A stretch of 6,070 nucleotides of DNA from DATJGR01 sp035494855 (GTDB lineage Bacteria > Pseudomonadota > Gammaproteobacteria > Pseudomonadales > Azotimanducaceae). Of this stretch, positions 1-5,963 are shown piece after piece. Made by a program: the position numbers and the translations under genes. Each line of letters starts with the position of its first letter. Position 1 is the stretch's first letter. The stretch lies in contig DATJGR010000256.1 in the NCBI GenBank assembly GCA_035494855.1, positions 1 to 6,070 on the forward strand, in the 5' to 3' direction. The notes beneath the pieces were generated by a model. It saw only the letters and a program-made list of their open reading frames with translations, was not told the origin of the DNA and made no database searches.

Positions 1-522
1 GTGGCCGGCGTGATCTGCGCGGTGGCGATCGTGTTATGGGCGGTTTGGCCCGACGTGGAGCCGAAGGTACCCGTCGCCGCTCGACAACCCGCCGGGCCGT
101 CCGAGGTGGTGCTTTCGAAGCCGGCGCAGGCATCGGCAGGAGAGACGTCGGCAACCATTGCAACGGAATCACCGACCGCGCCGACTGCGGGCGGCACATC
201 CGCCGTATCGGCGTCCGCGGCGGGCGACCCTCGGCCCGTGTCGCACGACGATCGGGGCGCACACCGGATCACCAGCGACGGCAACGACCGTCTGAAGTTC
301 GCATTCACCGACGACTGCTGGGTGGAGATCAAAAACGCGCAGGGCGTCAGCCTGTACAGCGACTTGAGCAAGTCCGGCGACGCGCTCGAACTGATCGGAC
401 GGCCGCCGTTCCACATCCTGCTCGGCAACGCACCCGCGGTGACGTTGGCGTTCAACGACGAGCGGGTGGCGTTGTCGCCGCATACGCGAAACAACGTCGG
501 CACGCTGGTTCTCGGTCAGTAG
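1..522 (+). CDS. rodZ: Cytoskeletal shape protein RodZ, C-terminal part (5' end outside window)
   Basis: RodZ is an inner-membrane protein that ties the MreB cytoskeleton to the elongation machinery and helps set rod shape. Only the C-terminal part is here. The first ~17 residues are a hydrophobic helix (VICAVAIVLWAVW) matching the single transmembrane segment. Residues ~18-92 are a low-complexity Pro/Ala/Ser/Thr-rich periplasmic linker. Residues ~93-173 match the RodZ C-terminal beta domain: a CWVEIKNAQG segment, then GRPPFHILLGNAPAV, ending in a NNVGTLVLG segment. The cytoplasmic helix-turn-helix domain must lie upstream. GTG at position 1 is therefore most likely an internal valine and not the start. 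Its TAG stop overlaps the Shine-Dalgarno of hisS, so the two genes are probably co-transcribed. Identification rests on domain pattern and on the hisS-yfgM-bamB-der context. Confidence 0.93.
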   Translation: MAGVICAVAIVLWAVWPDVEPKVPVAARQPAGPSEVVLSKPAQASAGETSATIATESPTAPTAGGTSAVSASAAGDPRPVSHDDRGAHRITSDGNDRLKFAFTDDCWVEIKNAQGVSLYSDLSKSGDALELIGRPPFHILLGNAPAVTLAFNDERVALSPHTRNNVGTLVLGQ

Positions 523-525
523 GAG
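521..525 (+). promoter_or_regulatory. Ribosome binding site of hisS
   Basis: AGGAG lies 7 nt before the GTG at 533 and shares its first two bases with the TAG stop of rodZ. It is a strong site at good spacing. It supports the GTG start and implies coupling of hisS translation to termination of rodZ. Confidence 0.85.
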
Positions 526-532
526 CGTCATC

Positions 533-1804
533 GTGCAATCGATCAGAGGCATGCGCGACCTGCTGCCGCCGGAAGTGCGCAGATGGCAGAACGTGGAACG
601 CACCACGATTCGCGCACTCGAGTCGTTCGGGTACGAAGAAATCCGGCTGCCGCTGCTCGAGCCAACGGAACTGTTCAGTCGCGGTCTGGGCGAAGCGACC
701 GACGCGGTCGAGAAAGAGATGTACAACCTGCTCGACCGCGACGGCGAGCAGCTGTCGCTACGGCCGGAGGGTACGGCGAGCTGCGTTCGAGCGTGCCTGC
801 AACACGGCCTGATCTTCAATCAGACGCAACGGTTGTGGTATCGCGGGCCGATGTTCCGGTACGAACGCCCGCAGAAGGGACGCTATCGGCAATTCGAGCA
901 GATCGGCGCGGAAGCGTTCGGCATGACGGGCCCCGACCTCGACGCGGAGCTGATTCAGATGTCGGCGGGGTTGTTTCAGGCGCTAGGAGTTTCGCGCGAA
1001 CTGCGTCTCGAGCTGAACACGCTCGGTTCGGCGAGTTCGCGACGCTCGTATCGCGACGCGCTCGTGAGCTATCTGATGCCGCTGCGCGCCGAGCTCGATC
1101 CCGATAGCCAGCGTCGCCTCGAGCGCAATCCGTTGCGCATCCTCGACAGCAAAGACCCGAAGACGCGGGCGCTGCTGGAGAACGCGCCGTCGTTGTCCGA
1201 TCACCTCGACGCCGAGTCGAAGGCGCATTTCGACGGACTGCGACGCCTGCTCGACGCGCTGCAGATCGGCTACGTGATCAATCCGCGTCTGGTCCGCGGG
1301 CTCGATTACTACACGCATACCGTGTTCGAATGGGTAACCGACGCACTCGGATCGCAGGGCACCGTCTGTGCCGGCGGTCGTTACGACGGCCTCGTGGAAC
1401 AACTGGGCGGTAGACCCACTCCCGGGGCAGGGTTCGCGATCGGAGTGGACCGGCTCGTACTGCTGCACGAAGCGATGGCGCTCGACGTTCGTGCCGAACC
1501 GATCGACGGTTACTGCGTGATACTCGACGACGCGCACACGACCTGGGCGATGTCGGTGTGTCAGCGCGTGCGCGACGCGGTGCCGGACGTCCGGCTGCGA
1601 ACGAACGCCGGTGGCGGCAAACTCAAGAATCAGATGAAGCGAGCGGACGCGAGCGGGGCGGCGTGGGCCCTGATCGTCGGCGAAGACGAAGTGGCGAACA
1701 ACGAGATCACATTGAAATGGCTGCGCGCCGATTCGCCTCAGGAGCGGTTGTCGCCAACCGCGCTGATCGAGCGACTGGCCGCGTGGATCGACGGAGGGAA
1801 CTGA
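533..1804 (+). CDS. hisS: Histidine--tRNA ligase (class II)
   Basis: Charges tRNA-His with histidine using ATP, in the cytoplasm, as a homodimer. The 423-residue length matches E. coli HisS (424). The N-terminus IRGMRDLLPPE is the usual family opening. Visible catalytic features are LRPEGT at residues 76-81, class II motif 2 (FRYERPQKGRYRQF, residues 108-121, with the ATP-binding Arg109), the HisRS-specific RGLDYY signature at 255-260, and motif 3 (GAGFAIGVDRL) with Arg307. Residues ~325-423 form the anticodon-binding domain, including a GGGKLKNQMKRAD segment. The GTG start is chosen because AGGAG sits 7 nt upstream and the protein begins at the expected place. It lies 10 nt after rodZ and 3 nt before yfgM, inside one operon. 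Nothing is truncated or missing. Confidence 0.99.
   Translation: MQSIRGMRDLLPPEVRRWQNVERTTIRALESFGYEEIRLPLLEPTELFSRGLGEATDAVEKEMYNLLDRDGEQLSLRPEGTASCVRACLQHGLIFNQTQRLWYRGPMFRYERPQKGRYRQFEQIGAEAFGMTGPDLDAELIQMSAGLFQALGVSRELRLELNTLGSASSRRSYRDALVSYLMPLRAELDPDSQRRLERNPLRILDSKDPKTRALLENAPSLSDHLDAESKAHFDGLRRLLDALQIGYVINPRLVRGLDYYTHTVFEWVTDALGSQGTVCAGGRYDGLVEQLGGRPTPGAGFAIGVDRLVLLHEAMALDVRAEPIDGYCVILDDAHTTWAMSVCQRVRDAVPDVRLRTNAGGGKLKNQMKRADASGAAWALIVGEDEVANNEITLKWLRADSPQERLSPTALIERLAAWIDGGN
1793..1798 (+). promoter_or_regulatory. Ribosome binding site of yfgM
   Basis: GGAGGG inside the last codons of hisS lies 9 nt before the GTG at 1808. It decides the yfgM start: the in-frame ATG at 1820 would be 21 nt away, too far for this site. 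Confidence 0.8.
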
Positions 1805-1807
1805 CGC

Positions 1808-2485
1808 GTGTCGGAATACATGAACGACGACGACCGGGTGCTGGTGCTGCGCCGATGGTGGGAAGGCAACGGCACATCGATGATCGTGACGCTGGTGCTG
1901 GTCATCGGCGCCGTCATCGGCTGGCGCTGGTACAACGACTACACCCGGACGCGCGACGAAGCCGCCTCGGCCACGTATCAACGCTATCTGGACGCGCGAC
2001 AGCGCGACGCGAAGCCGGAAGAGGTCGCGACGATTCTCGCAACGCTCGACAACGATTTCCGCACCAGCGGCTATCGCGCGTTCGCGCTGTTCTATCGCGC
2101 TCACGATGCGGCTGAGGCGCAGGACTTCGCGAAGGCGACCGAGTACCTCGAAACCGTGGTGAACGACGTGAAGGACGAGCACCTGCGCGACGTCGCGCGG
2201 TTGCGCGTCGCCCGTCTCCAGGTACAGGCCGGCAACACCGACGCGGCGCTCGACACACTGCGCAAGATCACCGGTGCCGGCTTCCGCTCGTACGTGGCCG
2301 AATTGAAGGGCGACATCCTGCTCGGCCAGCACAAGGTGGATGAGGCGCGTGAGGCTTATCAGGCTGCGGCAGCAGCTGCGGAGAAAGGCGAGCCGCAGCC
2401 GGTGCTGGAGATGAAGATCGTCGATCTCGCCAAGCCCGAAGCGGCGCCAGCGGAGGCACCGAAAACCGATGCGCCTGCACCGTAA
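1808..2485 (+). CDS. yfgM: YfgM-type membrane-anchored TPR protein (ancillary SecYEG translocon subunit)
   Basis: YfgM-family proteins are inner-membrane proteins with one transmembrane helix and a periplasmic tetratricopeptide domain. In E. coli YfgM associates with SecYEG and PpiD and helps pass secreted proteins to periplasmic chaperones. Here a short cytoplasmic segment with the typical WWEGNG motif (residues 17-22) is followed by a helix at about 24-41 (SMIVTLVLVIGAVIGWRW). Alpha-helical TPR-like repeats rich in Ala, Leu and Tyr run from ~55 to 205, including the FRTSGYRAFALFYRA and ELKGDILLGQHKVDEAREAYQAA segments. The protein ends in an Ala/Pro-rich tail (~208-225), making it longer than the 206-residue E. 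coli protein. The GTG start is preferred over ATG at 1820 because of the well-spaced GGAGGG. It begins 3 nt after hisS, and its last 17 nt overlap bamB. Confidence 0.93.
   Translation: MSEYMNDDDRVLVLRRWWEGNGTSMIVTLVLVIGAVIGWRWYNDYTRTRDEAASATYQRYLDARQRDAKPEEVATILATLDNDFRTSGYRAFALFYRAHDAAEAQDFAKATEYLETVVNDVKDEHLRDVARLRVARLQVQAGNTDAALDTLRKITGAGFRSYVAELKGDILLGQHKVDEAREAYQAAAAAAEKGEPQPVLEMKIVDLAKPEAAPAEAPKTDAPAP
2452..2456 (+). promoter_or_regulatory. Probable ribosome binding site of bamB, inside yfgM
   Basis: GGAGG lies 12 nt before the ATG at 2469, within the codons for the Ala/Pro tail of yfgM. Spacing is somewhat long, so coupling to yfgM translation probably also helps initiation. Confidence 0.6.
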
Positions 2486-3704
2486 CCTCTGCGGGCTCGT
2501 CAGCGTCGCGTTGCTGAGTGCCGGTTGCAGCTGGTTCTCGTGGTTGCCGTGGGTCGACAAGAAGATCGATCCCGATGCACCCGCGGAACTGACGAGCTAC
2601 AAGGCCGAAGTGAAGATCGAGCGTCTGTGGGGCGGTTCGGTCGGCAGCGGCCTCGGTAAGCAATTCGTTCGCATGCCGCCCGGCGTGCTCGCCGATCGCG
2701 CGTTTGCGGCCGACGGTTTCGGATACGTGGAAGCACGCGAACGATTCAAAGGTAAGAAGCTCTGGAGCGCACGCATCGGCAAGGACGAGAGGGGTTACTT
2801 CTCGTTCATGAATCCGTTCGATCGTCGCGACACGAGTTTCGTCACTGGGGGTGTCGGAGCCGGCGAAGGGCTCGTCGTACTCGGCACGACGCACGCCGAG
2901 GTGATCGCGTTGTCCGCCGCTGACGGTTCAGAAAAGTGGCGCGTTCGTGTATCGAGCGAAGTACTGTCGACGCCGGCCACCGGCGACGGACTCGTGTTCG
3001 TGCAGACGTCCGACGGACGTCTGGTCGCGCTCGAGGCCAAGGACGGTGCACGCCGCTGGACGTTCGACACGCCGGTGCCGGTACTGACGCTGCGTGGCAC
3101 CGGATCGCCCGCTTACTCGTCGGGCGTAGTGGTTGCCGGCTTCGCCAACGGCAAAGTCACGGCATTTCGCGCGAGCACCGGCGAGCCGGTGTGGGACCAG
3201 CGCGTCATGTTGCCGCAGGGTCGTTCCGAACTCGATCGCATCGTGGACGTCGACGGCACTCCGGTGATCACGCCGAACGCCGTTTACGCGGCGAGTTTTC
3301 AGGGTCGCCTCTCTGCGATTCGTCCGTCCGACGGCACCGTATTGTGGGAGCGCGATGCATCGAGCTACGTCGATCTGGCGCAAGGCACCGGAAACGTTTA
3401 CGTCGTGGACGACAAGAGCGTGATCACAGCGATCGATCAGCGCACGTCGAGCGTGGCGTGGGAGCAGCGCGCGCTGTTCAAGCGCGGCCTGTCGGGCGCT
3501 GCGGCTGTCGGCTCGTATCTGGTGGTGGGCGACGAAGAGGGTTTCATCCACGTGCTGTCGCAATTCGACGGACATCTCGTGGGCCGACGCAAACTCGACG
3601 GCGACGGCATCCGCTCGCAGCCGGTCGTTGCCGACGACATCGTGTATTGCATCGGCAACGGCGGCCATCTCATCGCGTTTCGTGTCGAGCCCGTGAAGGG
3701 CTAG
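2469..3704 (+). CDS. bamB: Outer membrane assembly lipoprotein BamB (beta-propeller)
   Basis: BamB is a lipoprotein of the BAM complex. It binds BamA on the periplasmic face of the outer membrane and aids insertion of beta-barrel proteins. A lipoprotein signal peptide is visible: basic MRLHR, a hydrophobic stretch, then LLSAGC with the lipidated Cys20. Residue +2 is Ser, not the Asp that retains lipoproteins in the inner membrane, so outer-membrane sorting is expected. PQQ-like propeller repeats recur through the protein, each with a Gly/Asp turn followed by Trp: W157 (DGSEKW), W197 (DGARRW), W242 (GEPVW), W293 (DGTVLW) and W331 (SSVAW). Length is 411 residues against 392 in E. coli. The start overlaps the end of yfgM by 17 nt in another frame, suggesting translational coupling. 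The yfgM-bamB-der order is the classic arrangement and rules out a quinoprotein dehydrogenase. Confidence 0.97.
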   Translation: MRLHRNLCGLVSVALLSAGCSWFSWLPWVDKKIDPDAPAELTSYKAEVKIERLWGGSVGSGLGKQFVRMPPGVLADRAFAADGFGYVEARERFKGKKLWSARIGKDERGYFSFMNPFDRRDTSFVTGGVGAGEGLVVLGTTHAEVIALSAADGSEKWRVRVSSEVLSTPATGDGLVFVQTSDGRLVALEAKDGARRWTFDTPVPVLTLRGTGSPAYSSGVVVAGFANGKVTAFRASTGEPVWDQRVMLPQGRSELDRIVDVDGTPVITPNAVYAASFQGRLSAIRPSDGTVLWERDASSYVDLAQGTGNVYVVDDKSVITAIDQRTSSVAWEQRALFKRGLSGAAAVGSYLVVGDEEGFIHVLSQFDGHLVGRRKLDGDGIRSQPVVADDIVYCIGNGGHLIAFRVEPVKG

Positions 3705-3726
3705 CAGAAGAACCGGCAGGCAAACC

Positions 3727-5118
3727 ATGCGGAGTGTGATCGCGCTCGTAGGCCGGCCGAACGTAGGCAAGTCGACGCTGTTCAATCGGCTGACGCGGCG
3801 CCGCGACGCGCTCGTTGCGGACGCTCCCGGACTCACCCGCGATCGCCGCTACGGCGTCGCCGACGTAGCCGATCGATCGTGCACGTTGATCGACACCGGC
3901 GGGCTGTTCGATGAAACGGCGGTTGGCGGATTGATGGCGCAACAAGCGGCGGTTGCAATCGAAGAAGCCGACGTGGTGCTGTTCATGGTCGACGCGCGCG
4001 CCGGCTTGACGCCGACAGACATCGACATCGCCGGGCAGTTGCGCAAGAGCAATCGCACGGTGGTACTCGCGATCAACAAGATCGACACGGCCGCGACCGA
4101 TGTCGCGGCCGCGGAGTTCTCGCGGCTCGGCTTCGCGGCGCAGGCGCAGATCTCCGCCGCGCACGGCCGGGGCATGGGAGCGCTGCAACAGGTCCTGCTC
4201 GATGTGTTGCCGCCCGAAGTCCAAGAACCGCCGGTGGTCGACGACGGCGCGCCGCGGATGCGCGTCGCCGTGATCGGCCGGCCGAACGTCGGAAAGTCGA
4301 CGCTGATCAACCGTTGGCTCGGTGAAGAACGACAAGTGGTGTTCGACGCGCCCGGAACCACGCGTGATGCGATCGAGATTCCGTTCGATCACGACGTTGG
4401 CCGCTTCACGCTGATCGACACCGCCGGCGTGCGCCGCAAGGGCAAAGTCGACGACGTGGTAGAGAAGTTCTCCGTGGTGAAAGCGCTCGAAGCGATCGAC
4501 TCGGCGGACGTCGCAGTAGTGGTGATCGACGCCAGCGAACAGCTGGTCGAGCAGGATCTGCACATGCTCGGTTACGCAATCGATCGCGGCGCCGGTCTCG
4601 TGCTTGCCGTGAACAAATGGGATGGGCTTACCAGCGATCAGCGCGAAAGCGTGAAGACCGAACTCGAACGACGCCTCGATTTCGCGCCGTGGGCGCCGGT
4701 TCATCGCATCTCAGCGCTCCACGGTACCGGCGTGCGTGGTCTGCTCGAAGACGTGAAGCGCGTGTACGAAGCGGGTCAGTTCGACGTGTCCACTGCGTTT
4801 CTCGCGCGCGTGTTGACCGAAGCGGTTGAGCAGCACGCGCCGCCGAGCGCGAACGGCCGACGCATCAAACTGCGTTTTGCGCACAAGGCGAGCGGGCATC
4901 CTCCGACGATCGTCGTGCACGGCAATCAGACGCACGCGGTACCGGAGAGCTACACGCGCTATCTCGAGAACCGCTTTCGCAGCGCGCTGAAGCTGGTCGG
5001 CATGCCGATACGGATCGTGTACAAGACCGGCGCGAATCCCTATGCAGGGCGTCGTAACGAGCTGACGCCGCGACAGAAGGCCAGCCGCAAACGGCTGATG
5101 CGGCACGTCAAGAAGTAG
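3727..5118 (+). CDS. der: Ribosome biogenesis GTPase Der (EngA), tandem GTPase domains
   Basis: Der is an essential cytoplasmic GTPase needed for assembly and stability of the 50S ribosomal subunit. Two complete GTPase domains are visible. The first has G1 GRPNVGKS at 9-16, G2 Thr37 in PGLTRD, G3 DTGG at 56-59 and G4 NKID at 117-120. The second has G1 GRPNVGKS at 184-191, the PGTTRD G2 segment, G3 DTAG at 231-234 and G4 NKWD at 296-299. A KH-like C-terminal domain follows, with KLRFAHKASGHPPTIVVHGN and the closing NPYAGRRNELTPRQKASRKRLMRHVKK region. Length is 463 residues against 490 in E. coli. The difference lies mainly in the acidic linker between the G domains, which is short here (about residues 160-178). 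The ATG follows bamB by 22 nt with only a weak GGCAGG Shine-Dalgarno-like site at 3715-3720. It is the last gene of the plus-strand unit. Confidence 0.99.
   Translation: MRSVIALVGRPNVGKSTLFNRLTRRRDALVADAPGLTRDRRYGVADVADRSCTLIDTGGLFDETAVGGLMAQQAAVAIEEADVVLFMVDARAGLTPTDIDIAGQLRKSNRTVVLAINKIDTAATDVAAAEFSRLGFAAQAQISAAHGRGMGALQQVLLDVLPPEVQEPPVVDDGAPRMRVAVIGRPNVGKSTLINRWLGEERQVVFDAPGTTRDAIEIPFDHDVGRFTLIDTAGVRRKGKVDDVVEKFSVVKALEAIDSADVAVVVIDASEQLVEQDLHMLGYAIDRGAGLVLAVNKWDGLTSDQRESVKTELERRLDFAPWAPVHRISALHGTGVRGLLEDVKRVYEAGQFDVSTAFLARVLTEAVEQHAPPSANGRRIKLRFAHKASGHPPTIVVHGNQTHAVPESYTRYLENRFRSALKLVGMPIRIVYKTGANPYAGRRNELTPRQKASRKRLMRHVKK
5082..5097. other. Short perfect hairpin at the end of der
   Basis: CAGCCG and CGGCTG pair as a perfect 6-bp stem around a CAAA loop, inside codons near the end of der and just past the stop of the converging peptidase gene. 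No T-rich tract follows on either strand, so it does not qualify as an intrinsic terminator. It may still slow polymerase or protect an mRNA 3' end. Chance occurrence is quite possible in GC-rich DNA. Confidence 0.35.
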
Positions 5119-5120
5119 CG

Positions 5121-5963
5121 CTATTGAGATGGTTTGGCGGGTTTGGGTTTGGGCTTGGGTTGATACAGTGCCAGTACCGCTGACGGGTCGACCCGCGCGC
5201 CGTTCAGGCTAACGGACCAGTGAAGGTGCGGGCCGGTCGCGCGTCCCGTCGCCCCCACCAGGCCGATCCGTTGTCCCTTGCGCACCGCATTTCCCTGCTG
5301 CACCTCGATCTTCGACAGATGACAGACCATCGAGATCAGGCCGCCGCCATGGTCGACGAAGATCGCGTTGCCGTTGAAGTACAGCGGCCCGGCGAACGAG
5401 ATGGTGCCGGCCGCAGGCGCCATCACCGGCGCGCCGGTTGGCGCCGCGATGTCGAGACCGGCGTGCGGGTTGCGCGGTTGTCCGTTCAGGATGCGCCGCA
5501 GCCCGAAGTTCGAACTGACCGGTCCCACCGCAGGCAATCGCATCGGAAACGGCGATGCAGCGACGGGACTGAACCGGTCGTACTGCTCGTTCTGCAGAAT
5601 CGCCTCCCGTTCGATGCGCGCGAGCTCGTCGGGGGGCGGGTTCACCATTTTGTCGTCCGCCAGCGTGATCCGCTGAACCGGGTAAGCCTTGTCGGTAACT
5701 TTGAACGGAATCTCGGTGCGACCGCGTTCGGCCAACTCCACGACCAGCACGTGCGGCCCGACCACGGCGTCGAGGGCGATTCCTATGATAGCAGTGGGTT
5801 TCGGCTGTTCGACGACCAGCACCGGCCGATCTTGGTAGCGCGCCCTGGTGGCTCCATCCGGCAGCGGAATGACCTGCACGCCGCCGCGAACCACTGCCTG
5901 CGTCGATGCGCTGAACAGGACCAGTGCCGCCGCCGCGGCCAACCGCATTCGTTCAAACGGCAT
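5121..5963 (-). CDS. Secreted M23 family (LytM-type) zinc metallopeptidase
   Basis: Members of this family cut peptide cross-links of peptidoglycan in the periplasm. The N-terminus has a signal peptide (MRLAAAAALVLFSASTQA, likely cut after Ala23). A beta-rich domain follows at ~25-110, of the type found before the catalytic domain in Pseudomonas-like M23 proteins. The catalytic domain spans ~140-265. Its zinc ligands are intact: His167 and Asp171 (HAGLD) and His248 of HLH. The catalytic histidines His215 (CHLSKI) and His246 are also present, so it should be an active enzyme and not an EnvC/NlpD-like degenerate activator. The 280-residue protein ends in a KPKPKPAKP tail. The ATG at 5963 overlaps the upstream xseA end by 11 nt. 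ATG at 5948 (Met6) gives a cleaner signal peptide and is a real alternative, since neither start has a clear Shine-Dalgarno. The exact substrate bond cannot be told from sequence. Confidence 0.95.
   Translation of the reverse strand: MPFERMRLAAAAALVLFSASTQAVVRGGVQVIPLPDGATRARYQDRPVLVVEQPKPTAIIGIALDAVVGPHVLVVELAERGRTEIPFKVTDKAYPVQRITLADDKMVNPPPDELARIEREAILQNEQYDRFSPVAASPFPMRLPAVGPVSSNFGLRRILNGQPRNPHAGLDIAAPTGAPVMAPAAGTISFAGPLYFNGNAIFVDHGGGLISMVCHLSKIEVQQGNAVRKGQRIGLVGATGRATGPHLHWSVSLNGARVDPSAVLALYQPKPKPKPAKPSQ
5139..5162 (+). repeat. Hexamer repeat with four GGG tracts (G-quadruplex motif)
   Basis: Four near-identical hexamers (GGGTTT twice, GGGCTT, GGGTTG) stand in tandem. The GGG tracts at 5139, 5145, 5151 and 5157 are separated by exactly 3 nt, fulfilling the canonical G3-N3 quadruplex pattern on the plus strand. 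On the minus strand the same bases encode the Lys-Pro repeats at the end of the M23 peptidase. The motif begins 21 nt after the der stop codon, so it would lie in the 3' untranslated part of the der transcript. Folding and function are inferred. Confidence 0.7.

Noticed and set aside
1..3. GTG at position 1 as a true start of the first gene
   Set aside because: The product would begin in the middle of a transmembrane helix, and RodZ has a cytoplasmic domain before it. The gene is cut by the window edge.
983..2560. Long minus-strand open frame of 525 codons opposite hisS and yfgM
   Set aside because: It lies opposite two certain genes, spans their junction, and its Arg/His-rich composition is that of an antisense frame in GC-rich DNA.
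2928..4704. Long minus-strand open frames (2928-3836 and 3670-4704) opposite bamB and der
   Set aside because: Both are Arg/His/Asp-rich shadow translations of well-identified genes, with no recognisable domain.
5082..5097. Hairpin at the end of der as a Rho-independent terminator
   Set aside because: The stem is only 6 bp, lies within coding sequence and has no T-run on either side.
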